NCBI RefSeq assembly: GCF_008807415.1
Contig: NZ_CP043626.1
Location: 1,674,001 to 1,738,000 of the forward strand
Direction: 5' to 3'
Length of the DNA stretch: 64,000 nt
Source: Pseudomonas denitrificans (nom. rej.)
GTDB taxonomy: Bacteria > Pseudomonadota > Gammaproteobacteria > Pseudomonadales > Pseudomonadaceae
This document shows, one piece after another, positions 38,698-46,534 of the stretch (positions are counted from its first letter, which is position 1; the number at the start of each line of letters is the position of its first letter). The notes under the pieces were generated by a model, which was not told the DNA's origin, did not search any database, and was given only the letters and a program-made list of their open reading frames with translations. The position numbers were made by a program, and so were the translations under genes.

Positions 38698-40249
38698 CGA
38701 CGCGGTTGCGGCCGCTCTGCTTGGCGCTGTACAAGCGCTGGTCGGCGAGCTTGAGCACCGCTTCCGGGGTCACGGCCAGTGCGCCCAGGTCGGCGACGCC
38801 GATGGACAGCGTGACCAGCCCCACCTGCGGTATCTGCGTGAGTGCCACAGTCTCGCGGATGCGTTCGGCAATGCCGGTGGCGGTTTCCAGGGACGTCTGC
38901 GGCAGCAGCAGGACGAATTCCTCGCCACCGGCGCGGCAGGCCAGGTCGCCGGCGCGGGACGAGTCGCGCAGCACCGCCGCGATCCGCCGCAGGGCTTCGT
39001 CGCCGGCATCGTGGCCCCAGGTGTCGTTGACCCGCTTGAAGTGGTCGATATCCACCGCGAGTACCGAGTAGGCCACCCCGGATTGCTCCAGCGCATCCAG
39101 CGCTACACCCAGCGCGCGGCGGTTGGCCAGGCCGGTGAGGGCGTCGCTTTGCGCCTCCTGGCTCAGCTGGCCGAGCTTCTGCTGCATCAGACCGACACCG
39201 GTGAGCAGCGCCTTGCGGATCGCCGCCGCTTCGCGGTACCAGGTCTTGATGCCCTGTAGTTCGCGGGGCGTTTCCGGGTTCGACAACTGCTCGGCGCTCA
39301 GCGCCAGCTGGCGCAGCGGTCGGGTGATCAGCAGGGTGCCGACCCAGATCGCCAGCACGCCGAGCAGGCTCGCCGGGATCAGTCCCAGCAGCATGTCCTT
39401 CATCAGCAGGTTCAGCGGCGACAGGCTGAGGTCACGCGGCTGCTGGGCTACCACTGCCCAGTTGGCTTCCGGCACCTGGGCGTAACCGGCGAGCATGGGC
39501 ACGCCCTGGTAGTTGAGTACCTCCATGGAACCGCTCTCGCCGCGCAGGGCGGCCTCGATGGTGCTGCTGTGATTCACCACCTCGCCGACGCGCTCGCGGA
39601 CGGGGTGGTGCAGCAGCCGGTGGTTGGCGTCGGCAACGAAGGCGAAGGTGCCTTCCTGCTGGAAGTGGCTGCCGATGATGCTATGCAGCACGCTGGGCTT
39701 GAGGATGTACACCGAGCCACCGACCAGGCCCAGGTACTCGCCGCTCGGGCTGGTGATCGGCTGCGAGATCAGTACCACGAGGTTGCCGGCGATGGACTCG
39801 TAGGCCTGGCTGATCTTCGGCTGCTTCAGGCGCAGCGCTTCCTTTACGGCCTCCGAGCGCAGCGTGGTGCCGACGATCTGCAGCGAGTCGGGATAGGCCT
39901 GCAGGACCTTGCCACTGGCGTCGACGATGATGATGGAGTTGAAGAAGGCGTCCTGGGCCTGCAGGCGCATCGCCTCGGCGTGCAGTACCGGCGGTTCGTC
40001 GAAGTGGTTGGCGAGTATCCCGGAGCTGTAGGCCAGGTTGCGCCGCGCGGAGCCGAGGAACTCGTGAATGCTCGACGCCACCTTGGCTGCGTAGGCGCGA
40101 TTGGCCTCCAGCGTCGAGTGGATCAGCGCGCTGCGCTGCACGTTGTAGGCGACCACCAGGCTGTTGCCGAGGGTGGCCAGCGCGGCGAGCAGCACGAAGA
40201 CCAGTATCAGCATCCGCAACGTCAGCGGTTTGCGGCTCCAGCGCTTCAT
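38678..40249 (-). CDS. Membrane diguanylate cyclase (dCache-GGDEF)
   Basis: A protein of 523 residues. A membrane helix at about 12-34, an extracytoplasmic dCache-like sensor (about 40-290), a second helix (about 295-320), a HAMP-like linker, then a GGDEF domain (about 365-520). The active motif is GGEEF in CRAGGEEFVLLL, compatible with catalysis. An inhibitory I-site RxxD (RAGD) lies five residues upstream. The protein makes c-di-GMP in response to an external signal. Its 3' end overlaps the acyl-CoA synthetase remnant by 20 bp. No partner is evident. Confidence 0.9.
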   Translation of the reverse strand: MKRWSRKPLTLRMLILVFVLLAALATLGNSLVVAYNVQRSALIHSTLEANRAYAAKVASSIHEFLGSARRNLAYSSGILANHFDEPPVLHAEAMRLQAQDAFFNSIIIVDASGKVLQAYPDSLQIVGTTLRSEAVKEALRLKQPKISQAYESIAGNLVVLISQPITSPSGEYLGLVGGSVYILKPSVLHSIIGSHFQQEGTFAFVADANHRLLHHPVRERVGEVVNHSSTIEAALRGESGSMEVLNYQGVPMLAGYAQVPEANWAVVAQQPRDLSLSPLNLLMKDMLLGLIPASLLGVLAIWVGTLLITRPLRQLALSAEQLSNPETPRELQGIKTWYREAAAIRKALLTGVGLMQQKLGQLSQEAQSDALTGLANRRALGVALDALEQSGVAYSVLAVDIDHFKRVNDTWGHDAGDEALRRIAAVLRDSSRAGDLACRAGGEEFVLLLPQTSLETATGIAERIRETVALTQIPQVGLVTLSIGVADLGALAVTPEAVLKLADQRLYSAKQSGRNRVVSSDDT

Positions 40250-40461
40250 GGGCTGGCCCGCCGGGTACTGCGTGATTGCGATGTCGAAGTCTGATCCATG
40301 TAAGCGCCGGTGCGGGTGAGGGACGTGCAGCCTACCCGCCGATCCTCGACGGGGCGAGGTTCAGGATAGGCAGGCTTGGGGCGTCCGTCACATCGCCGGC
40401 GGCAGGAGTTCGCCGACCAGCGCACGATGGCCTGCTCGTGGAGTGAGTCTGTCGCGCCCAC

Positions 40462-40492
40462 AAAAAAGCCCCGCTAGGCGGGGCTTCTTCTT
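40462..40492. terminator. Terminator downstream of the sodium:solute symporter
   Basis: A GC stem (agccccgc / gcggggct) flanked by A6 on one side and T-rich sequence on the other. On the minus strand it ends in TTTTTT and lies 15 bp after the symporter stop. It could act in both directions. Confidence 0.85.
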
Positions 40493-40506
40493 TATCTATT
40501 GCGTGA

Positions 40507-41961
40507 TCAATTGGCGGCAGCAGCGGCGGCCATGTCCGACACGCTCTCGCCACGGTGCTGGCTGAACTGCGGAGCCAGGGAGCCGACGATCATGCCGATG
40601 GCGCTGCAGATCAGGCCCACCAGTTGCGGCGGCCAGAAGTCGCCTTCCTGGTAACCCAGTTCCAGCGACACCCAGCCGATCAGGCCGCAGGCGATGGCGG
40701 TCAGGGCGCCCTGGGTGGTGGCGCGCTTCCAGAACAGGCCGAAGAACAGCGGCACCACGGCGGCGACCAGGGTCACCTTGTAGGCGTTGCCGACCATCTC
40801 GTAGATGCTGGCGTTGGACAGCAGGGCGAACAGGCAGGTGGCGACGGTCATCGCCAGTACGCTGCAACGCATGGCCAGCAGGGCCTGGCGGTCGTTCATG
40901 TTGGGCAGGAAGTGCTTGACGATGTTCTCGGTCAGGGTCACCGACGGGGCCAGCAGGGCGCCCGAGGCGGAGGACATGATGGCCGAGAGCAGGGCGCCGA
41001 AGAACATGATCTGGGCGAACAGCGGGGTACGCTCGAGGATCAGGTGCGGCAGAATCTGCTGGGAGTCTTCGGCCAGCCAGTGCTTGACCATCTCCGGCTC
41101 GATCATCGAGGCGGCATAGATCAGGAAGATCGGCAGCATGCAGAAGACCAGGTAGCAGCAGGCGCCGGTCATGGTGGCGCGCTGGGCGATCTTCTCGGTC
41201 TTGGCCGACATCACGCGGGCATACACGTCCTGCTGCGGGATGGAGCCGAACATCATGGTTACCGCGGCGCCGAGGAAGGCGACGATGTCCTTGGCCGAGG
41301 TGCCGTGCAGGAAGGTGAACTTGCCTTCGCTGGCGGCGTGGCTGATCACGTTGACCGGGCCGCCGGCCATGCCACCGATGAGCCACACCAGGTAGAACAG
41401 TCCGCAGACGATGATGATCATCTGCAGGAAGTCGGTCAGCGCCACCGACCACATGCCGCCGAACAGGGTGTGCAGCAGGACGATGATGGTGCCGATGATC
41501 ATGCCCTGGGTGGTGGTCAGGCCACCGTCGGAGAGCACGCTGAAGACCACGCCCAGCGCGGTGATCTGCGCGGCGACCCAGCCCATGTAGGAAATGATGA
41601 TTACCAGGCTGGTGAAGATTTCCACGTGCTGGCCGAAGCGCTTGCGGAAGAAGTCACCGATGGTGAGCAGGTTCAGGCGGTACAGCGGGCGGGCGAAGAC
41701 GACGCCGACCAGCATCAGGCAGCCGAAGGAGCCGAAGGGGTCTTCGATGATCCCGGCGAAGCCTTCTTCGAGGAAGGTGGCGGGAATGCCCAGCACGGCT
41801 TCGGAGCCGAACCAGGTGGCGAACACCATGGTCACGACGAGGGGGAAGGACATGCTCCGGCCAGCGGCGGCATAGTCCGAGGAGTTGTGCACGCGGGTGG
41901 TGGCGTAGAAACCGACAGCTACGGTGATCACCAGATACACCGCTACAAACCAGATCAGCAT
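40507..41961 (-). CDS. Sodium:solute symporter (SSS family)
   Basis: A protein of 484 residues with about 13 hydrophobic helices and the SSS-type segments GRSMSFPLVVTMVFATWFGS and LFGGMWSVALTDFLQM. It imports an organic solute with Na+. The start MLIWFVAVYLV opens the first helix; an upstream extension of 64 residues is soluble and unlikely. The substrate is not shown by the sequence. A palindrome like the one before quiC lies 283 bp upstream, so the gene may belong to the TetR regulon proposed below. Confidence 0.87.
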   Translation of the reverse strand: MLIWFVAVYLVITVAVGFYATTRVHNSSDYAAAGRSMSFPLVVTMVFATWFGSEAVLGIPATFLEEGFAGIIEDPFGSFGCLMLVGVVFARPLYRLNLLTIGDFFRKRFGQHVEIFTSLVIIISYMGWVAAQITALGVVFSVLSDGGLTTTQGMIIGTIIVLLHTLFGGMWSVALTDFLQMIIIVCGLFYLVWLIGGMAGGPVNVISHAASEGKFTFLHGTSAKDIVAFLGAAVTMMFGSIPQQDVYARVMSAKTEKIAQRATMTGACCYLVFCMLPIFLIYAASMIEPEMVKHWLAEDSQQILPHLILERTPLFAQIMFFGALLSAIMSSASGALLAPSVTLTENIVKHFLPNMNDRQALLAMRCSVLAMTVATCLFALLSNASIYEMVGNAYKVTLVAAVVPLFFGLFWKRATTQGALTAIACGLIGWVSLELGYQEGDFWPPQLVGLICSAIGMIVGSLAPQFSQHRGESVSDMAAAAAAN

Positions 41962-42344
41962 TTGTTCGTTCCGTTGGCTCGCCGGGAACCGTACTGCCGA
42001 GACGAAGCTCGGGCAGGTGGGCCACGACTGACAAAGTTGTTTTTGTTGGGTTGCGCGGCCGAGGTCATCCGGTGCACCAGGCAGTGGGAGCCGGAAAAAC
42101 GTAACCAGTTGCGACAACGGGCCGCAGTCTGCCAAATCCGTCAAATATGTCAAACACTTGAATTGCTCATGAGCGAAAAAAATTACATCTCAAGACGAAT
42201 GGCGTAGTTAAAGGATTGATTTGATTGGGTGCTAACGATCCTGACTGACCAGTTAGTCGTTTATTTTTTACATCCGATGTTCGATAAGCAGAACATTCGC
42301 CAAGCCGCTAGGCTCTTGGCACGGCACGTATTCAAAGGACCTTC
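41962..42344. promoter_or_regulatory. Divergent region between the SSS symporter and dedA
   Basis: A 383-bp region with AT-rich stretches and no gene. It holds the inverted repeat ACTGACCAGTTAGT at 42244-42257 (see separate entry), followed by gtttattttttac. Promoters for both divergent genes must lie here, but none is strong by eye. Confidence 0.5.
42244..42257. promoter_or_regulatory. TetR-type operator candidate, copy 1
   Basis: ACTGACCAGTTAGT differs at one base from the perfect inverted repeat ACTAAC-CA-GTTAGT upstream of quiC (46421-46434). It lies between the SSS symporter and dedA. The match of 13 of 14 bases suggests the same regulator binds both. Confidence 0.5.
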
Positions 42345-42938
42345 ATGTTCGAGCATCTCGACCTCGCGCAACTGCTTTCCAGCTACGGCTATCCGGTGCT
42401 TTTCCTCGGTTGCCTGCTGGAGGGCGAATCGATGCTGCTGTTGGCGGGCATCGCGGCGCACCAGGGGCTGCTCGGCTTCACTCCGGTAGTGGTCTGGGCG
42501 ACGCTGGCCGGAACCCTGGGCGATCAGTTGCTGTTCTGGGGCGGTCGCCGCGCGGGCGACCGTGCCGTGCCCTGGCTGCAACGGCGCGGGCTGGCCGTCG
42601 AACGGGTCACCGGGTTGATCGAGCGTTATCCGCACCTGTCGATCTTCGCGGTGCGCTTTCTCTACGGCATGCGCCTTGCCGGGCCGCTGTTGATCGGCGC
42701 CAGCCGGGTAGGGTGGCTGCGTTTCCTGCTGATCAACCTGCTCGGCGCCTTCTGCTGGGCGCTGCTGTTCGCCAGCGCCGGGTACTGGGCCGGGGAACTG
42801 CTGGAGCAATGGCTGGGCAACCTGCGGCCTTACCGCCTGCCGGTGTTCGTCGCGGTGCTGCTGGTGTTCGGCGGCCTGGCGTTGTGGCGCTACGGGCGGC
42901 ATCGGCACAAGCGCAAGCAGGGCACATCCGCGAACTGA
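42345..42938 (+). CDS. DedA-family inner-membrane protein
   Basis: A protein of 197 residues with the DedA / SNARE-associated core: the N-terminal ENPLP-like region appears as GCLLEGESMLLLAG, then GTLGDQLLFWGGRRAG and the conserved RFLYGMRLAGPLLIGASR. Several membrane helices follow and the C-terminus is basic (RYGRHRHKRKQ). DedA proteins are linked to lipid-carrier recycling and membrane homeostasis. The ATG follows AAAGGAC. It is a single gene, 82 bp before dyp. Confidence 0.87.
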   Translation: MFEHLDLAQLLSSYGYPVLFLGCLLEGESMLLLAGIAAHQGLLGFTPVVVWATLAGTLGDQLLFWGGRRAGDRAVPWLQRRGLAVERVTGLIERYPHLSIFAVRFLYGMRLAGPLLIGASRVGWLRFLLINLLGAFCWALLFASAGYWAGELLEQWLGNLRPYRLPVFVAVLLVFGGLALWRYGRHRHKRKQGTSAN

Positions 42939-43020
42939 TCGCCAAGTCCTTGATACAGAGCGGTTTGGATTCGCGCGCGGCGCGATTAGAATCGCCGCTC
43001 TTTCGTTCAAGGACGCTGTC

Positions 43021-43902
43021 ATGAGCCTTTACCAGCCCGGCATTCTCGCCACCCCGGTTCCCGCCCACGCCCGCCACCTGTTCTTCGATCTGAAGTCGCT
43101 GCAGGATCTGCCCGCCGCGCTGGATCGCCTGATGCAGTTCGCCGATGGCGAGCGCGCGGTGGTCGGCTTCGGTGAGTCGCTGGTGCGTGCGCTGGGCCGC
43201 CGCATCGACGGGCTGCGGGAGTTCCCGGCGATCTCCGGCGTGGGCGTCGACAACCCGTCAACCCCGCATGCCCTGTGGGTCTGGCTACGTGGTGAAGAGC
43301 GTGGCGAACTGCTTCTGCGCACCCAGGAAGTCCAGTCCCTGCTGGCGCCGGCGCTGGAGCTGGGCAGCCTGACCGAGGCCTTCCGCCATGGCAGCGGCCA
43401 CGACCTGACCGGCTACGAGGACGGCACCGAAAATCCGCAGGACGACGATGCCATCGCCGCCGCCATCGTTGAAGGCGCTGCGGGCCTCGCCGGCGGCAGC
43501 TTCGCCGCGATCCAGCAATGGCGCCACCAGCTTCAGGACTTCGCCGCGCTGCCGCAGCACGAGCGCGACGACATCATGGGGCGTCGCCTGAGCGACAACG
43601 AGGAGTTGGACGACGCGCCGGAATCCGCCCACGTCAAGCGCACCGCCCAGGAGAGCTTCGAGCCGGAAGCCTTCATCGTGCGCCGCTCCATGCCCTGGAC
43701 CCAGGGTCAGGACGCCGGGCTGATGTTCCTGGCCTTCGGCTGCACCCTGGATGCCTTCGAAGTGCAACTGCGGCGCATGAGCGGGCTGGAAGACGGTATC
43801 ACCGACGCGCTGTACCGCTTCAGCCGGCCGCTCACCGGCGGCTACTACTGGTGCCCGCCGCGCAAGGATGGGCTGCTCGACCTGAGTGCGCTGCTGGGCT
43901 GA
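43021..43902 (+). CDS. Dye-decolorizing heme peroxidase (DyP type)
   Basis: A protein of 293 residues without a signal peptide. The DyP motif GxxDG appears as GYEDGTENP with the catalytic Asp. The proximal heme His lies in ESAHVKRTAQ, and the conserved Arg in RRSMPW. It oxidises dyes and phenolics with H2O2; the natural substrate is unknown, though some bacterial members act on lignin-related compounds. It has no encapsulin neighbour. A terminator lies 18 bp downstream. Confidence 0.92.
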   Translation: MSLYQPGILATPVPAHARHLFFDLKSLQDLPAALDRLMQFADGERAVVGFGESLVRALGRRIDGLREFPAISGVGVDNPSTPHALWVWLRGEERGELLLRTQEVQSLLAPALELGSLTEAFRHGSGHDLTGYEDGTENPQDDDAIAAAIVEGAAGLAGGSFAAIQQWRHQLQDFAALPQHERDDIMGRRLSDNEELDDAPESAHVKRTAQESFEPEAFIVRRSMPWTQGQDAGLMFLAFGCTLDAFEVQLRRMSGLEDGITDALYRFSRPLTGGYYWCPPRKDGLLDLSALLG

Positions 43903-43920
43903 CTCTGCTGCTGCGCCGCG

Positions 43921-43949
43921 AAAGCCCTGCCTGCGTGCGGGGCTTTTTT
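43921..43949 (+). terminator. Terminator after the DyP peroxidase
   Basis: A stem aaagccc-t-gc / gc-g-gggcttt followed by TTTTTT, directly after the peroxidase gene. It is a clear intrinsic terminator. Confidence 0.85.
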
Positions 43950-44104
43950 GTGGCCGCTGCGCGGTCAGATCGCGGGCCATGCCCGCGAACCCGCTGTGGT
44001 ACAGAACCACCAATGGCACCCCGATCTTCTCCCAAATTGGCTGTTGGCCCTCGCCGGCGGCGGGCGTAGCGTGGACTCATCTTCCCGCTGCCGAGAATGC
44101 CGCC

Positions 44105-44518
44105 ATGCCTGCCACCACTTCCCTGAAATGCCTCCTTGCCGGCCTCGCCCTGGCCCTGAGCCTGCCGCTCTTCGCCCACCACGCCACCCAGGAAAAGATC
44201 GAGGTTCAGCAGGAGCACAAGCTCCCCGACGCGGCGGGCAAGAAGGGGCTGATGATCACGGTCTCCTATGCGCCCGGGCAGTCTTCCGGGGCCCATGTGC
44301 ACAGCGGCTCGGTGTTCGCCTACGTGCTCGAAGGGGCGGTGATCTCCCAGCTGGAGGGGCAGAAACCGGTGACCTACCAGGCTGGCCAGTCCTGGTACGA
44401 GGCGCCGAACACGCCGCACCTGGTCTCGCGCAACGCCAGCAACGAGAAGCCGGCCAAGCTGCTGGTGTGGATGCTGCTGGACGAGAAGGCCCCGGTGCTG
44501 ACACCGCTGAAGCAGTGA
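44105..44518 (+). CDS. Secreted small cupin-domain protein
   Basis: A protein of 137 residues with an N-terminal signal peptide (SLKCLLAGLALALSLPLFAHH). The single cupin barrel has the metal motif as GAHVHSGSVFAYVLEG and the second part as APNTPHLVSRNAS. It probably binds a metal in the periplasm; the activity is unknown. It is followed by a terminator and transcribed convergently to the MFS gene. An upstream in-frame extension lacks a start with a ribosome site. Confidence 0.8.
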   Translation: MPATTSLKCLLAGLALALSLPLFAHHATQEKIEVQQEHKLPDAAGKKGLMITVSYAPGQSSGAHVHSGSVFAYVLEGAVISQLEGQKPVTYQAGQSWYEAPNTPHLVSRNASNEKPAKLLVWMLLDEKAPVLTPLKQ

Positions 44519-44529
44519 GCGCAAAACGC

Positions 44530-44556
44530 AGAACCCGCCGATTGGCGGGGTTCTTC
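44530..44556. terminator. Terminator between the cupin gene and the MFS gene
   Basis: A stem gaacccgcc / ggcggggttc with loop gatt followed by ttcgtt, 11 bp after the cupin stop. It ends the cupin transcript. Confidence 0.75.
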
Positions 44557-44572
44557 GTTACAGCACCGGCTC

Positions 44573-44648
44573 GTAGGGCGCATAACGCGCCAGCGTTATC
44601 CGCCGCACAAGGGCCGGCGGTTAACCTGTTCCAGGTTATGCGCCCTGC
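44573..44648. repeat. Intergenic repeat gtagggcgcataacgcg family
   Basis: An inverted element beginning gtagggcgcataacgcg and ending gttatgcgccctgcg. A closely similar copy lies at 51011-51086. It is non-coding and of the type common in Pseudomonas intergenic DNA. Confidence 0.7.
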
Positions 44649-44660
44649 GCAGGTTGAGGG

Positions 44661-45995
44661 TCAGGTCGCAGCGCCGGGCACCTTGCGCGGGGCCATGAAG
44701 AACATCCAGGCCAGGGCCAGGAAGTACATGGTCGGGATGATGGTGAAGAGGATCGCGTAGTTGTTGTGGGTCGCGGTGAGGATGTAGCCGACGATCTGGG
44801 TCATGAACATGCCGCCAATCGCCGCGAACATGCCGCCAAAGCCGAATACCGTGCTCATCAGGTGCTTGGGCGTGTAGTCCATCACCAGGCTCCAGATGTT
44901 CGCCGTCCAGGCCTGGTGCGCGCCGACGCCCAGGGCGATGGCGGCCACCGCGACCCACAGGCCGCTGGCCTTGGCGGCGAAGATCACGCCGATGATGGCG
45001 CAGGCGCAGATGAACATCGACAGCAGGCGCGCATGGATGGAGTTCATGCCACGACCGATCAGCCAGGAAGAGAGGATGCCGCCACCGATGCTGCCGAAGT
45101 CAGCGGTCAGCCAGATCAGCATCAGCGGTATGCCCATCTGGGTGACGCTGATGCCCAGGCCGTACTGCTGGTTGAGGAACGGCGGCAGCCAGTAGAGGTA
45201 GAACCAGAACACCGGCGCGGTCAGCGAGTAAGCCAGGGCAAAGGCCCAGGTGCCACGCATGCGCAGGATGGCGGAGAAGGGCACGCGCTCGGCTGGCGGC
45301 TCGTCGGCTTCCTGGATGTAGTCCAGCTCGCTCTGCTTCACCGTCGGGTGTTCTTCGGGGTTGAAGTACTTCAGGCTCCACAGCACCACCCAGACGAAGC
45401 CCAGTGCGCTCATGCACAGGAACGCCGCCTGCCAGCCCCAGGCCGCGAGGATCAGCGGCAGCAGCGCGGGGGTGACCATGGCGCCGACATTGGTGCCGGC
45501 GTTGAAGATGCCGGTGGCCATGGCCCGCTCGCCGGCGGGGAACCACAGGCGCGTGGTCTTCACGCAGGCGGGGTAATTGGCCGCCTCGGTCAGGCCGAGG
45601 ATGAAGCGGCAGACCATGAAGCCGGCCGCCGAGCTGGCCAGGCCGTGGGCGCCGGTGGCGAAGCTCCACAGCAGCACGGCGAAGAAGAACGCGCGTTTCA
45701 CGCCGATGCGGTCGATCAGCCGGCCCTGCAGCACGAAGCCGATGGCGTAGCCGACCTGGAACCAGAAGTTGATGTTGGCGTAGTCCATGGCCGTCCAGGC
45801 CATTTTCTCGGCGAGCACCGGCTGCATCACGCCCAGCGCGGCGCGGTCGATGTAGTTCAGGGTGGTGGCGAAGAACACCAGGGCGAGCATGCCCCAGCGC
45901 ACCTTGCCGACGGCCATGGCGCCACGCACCTTGCCGAAGAAAGAGGAACCGTGCGGGGCGACCGCAGCAAGGGGAGCGGATTGCGTATGGATCAT
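44661..45995 (-). CDS. MFS transporter (anion:cation symporter type)
   Basis: A protein of 444 residues with twelve predicted helices. The MFS signature RLIDRIGVKRAFFFAVLLWS lies after helix 2, and LGLTEAANYPACVKTTRLWFP is typical of the ACS / hexuronate-type family that imports organic acids. It diverges from quiC and shares the operator region, so a hydroaromatic acid (quinate, shikimate or dehydroshikimate) is a likely substrate. ATG 45995 has GGATGG at suitable distance; ATG 46007 is an alternative. Confidence 0.85.
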   Translation of the reverse strand: MIHTQSAPLAAVAPHGSSFFGKVRGAMAVGKVRWGMLALVFFATTLNYIDRAALGVMQPVLAEKMAWTAMDYANINFWFQVGYAIGFVLQGRLIDRIGVKRAFFFAVLLWSFATGAHGLASSAAGFMVCRFILGLTEAANYPACVKTTRLWFPAGERAMATGIFNAGTNVGAMVTPALLPLILAAWGWQAAFLCMSALGFVWVVLWSLKYFNPEEHPTVKQSELDYIQEADEPPAERVPFSAILRMRGTWAFALAYSLTAPVFWFYLYWLPPFLNQQYGLGISVTQMGIPLMLIWLTADFGSIGGGILSSWLIGRGMNSIHARLLSMFICACAIIGVIFAAKASGLWVAVAAIALGVGAHQAWTANIWSLVMDYTPKHLMSTVFGFGGMFAAIGGMFMTQIVGYILTATHNNYAILFTIIPTMYFLALAWMFFMAPRKVPGAAT

Positions 45996-46534
45996 GATCG
46001 GGGCCATCCGTAATCGGGCTGACGCGCAGCCTCGGGAATCATTGTCGTGCCGCAGGCGTCCCGCGTGCTCCACCGTTGATCGGCGTGGGCATCAGGAAAG
46101 ACGTGCGGTGGCTGGCGAAAATCAGTGCGCGCGGTGGCGCCCGAGCAGACAGCACAGGCCTGGCATCAGGCGGGCCAGGACGGTTTGCGGATGGGGGATG
46201 GAGGCGGCGAGGCGAGGGTGGGGGATGTACATGAGCATTTACCCGTTCTTGAAATTGTTATGGATGACACGCAGGCCATCTCGCAGCGGCTGGAATGCGT
46301 TCCCGGGTTAAGGCAGTGCCGGGGGAGCAGCCGGATTGCGTCGACGTGGCTAAATCTTGAGCAGCGGCCGGAACAGCGTCAATTCGATAAACGGCCTTTG
46401 GTTCGGTAATCGAACACAAAACTAACCAGTTAGTACACTTTAAATTGCCGGCAGCCTGGACCGCCAGAATAATCAGACTCAGCCGGAGACCGATTCCAAC
46501 AAGCCCCTCAGCACATCCGGCAGGAGTCAAAGAA
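45996..46534. promoter_or_regulatory. Divergent promoter region MFS transporter / quiC
   Basis: A 539-bp gap. It contains the perfect inverted repeat at 46421-46434, within AT-rich DNA that should hold the quiC promoter. The remaining roughly 400 bp show short frames only and nothing I can support as a gene. Confidence 0.55.
46421..46434. promoter_or_regulatory. TetR-type operator candidate, copy 2
   Basis: ACTAACCAGTTAGT is a perfect 6-2-6 inverted repeat, 101 bp before the quiC ATG. A near-identical copy lies at 42244-42257. The TetR-family gene directly after quiC is the likely binder. Confidence 0.6.

Noticed and set aside
42315..42330. tggcacggcacgtattc before dedA as a sigma-54 promoter
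   Set aside because: It has the -24 part only; no GC at -12.
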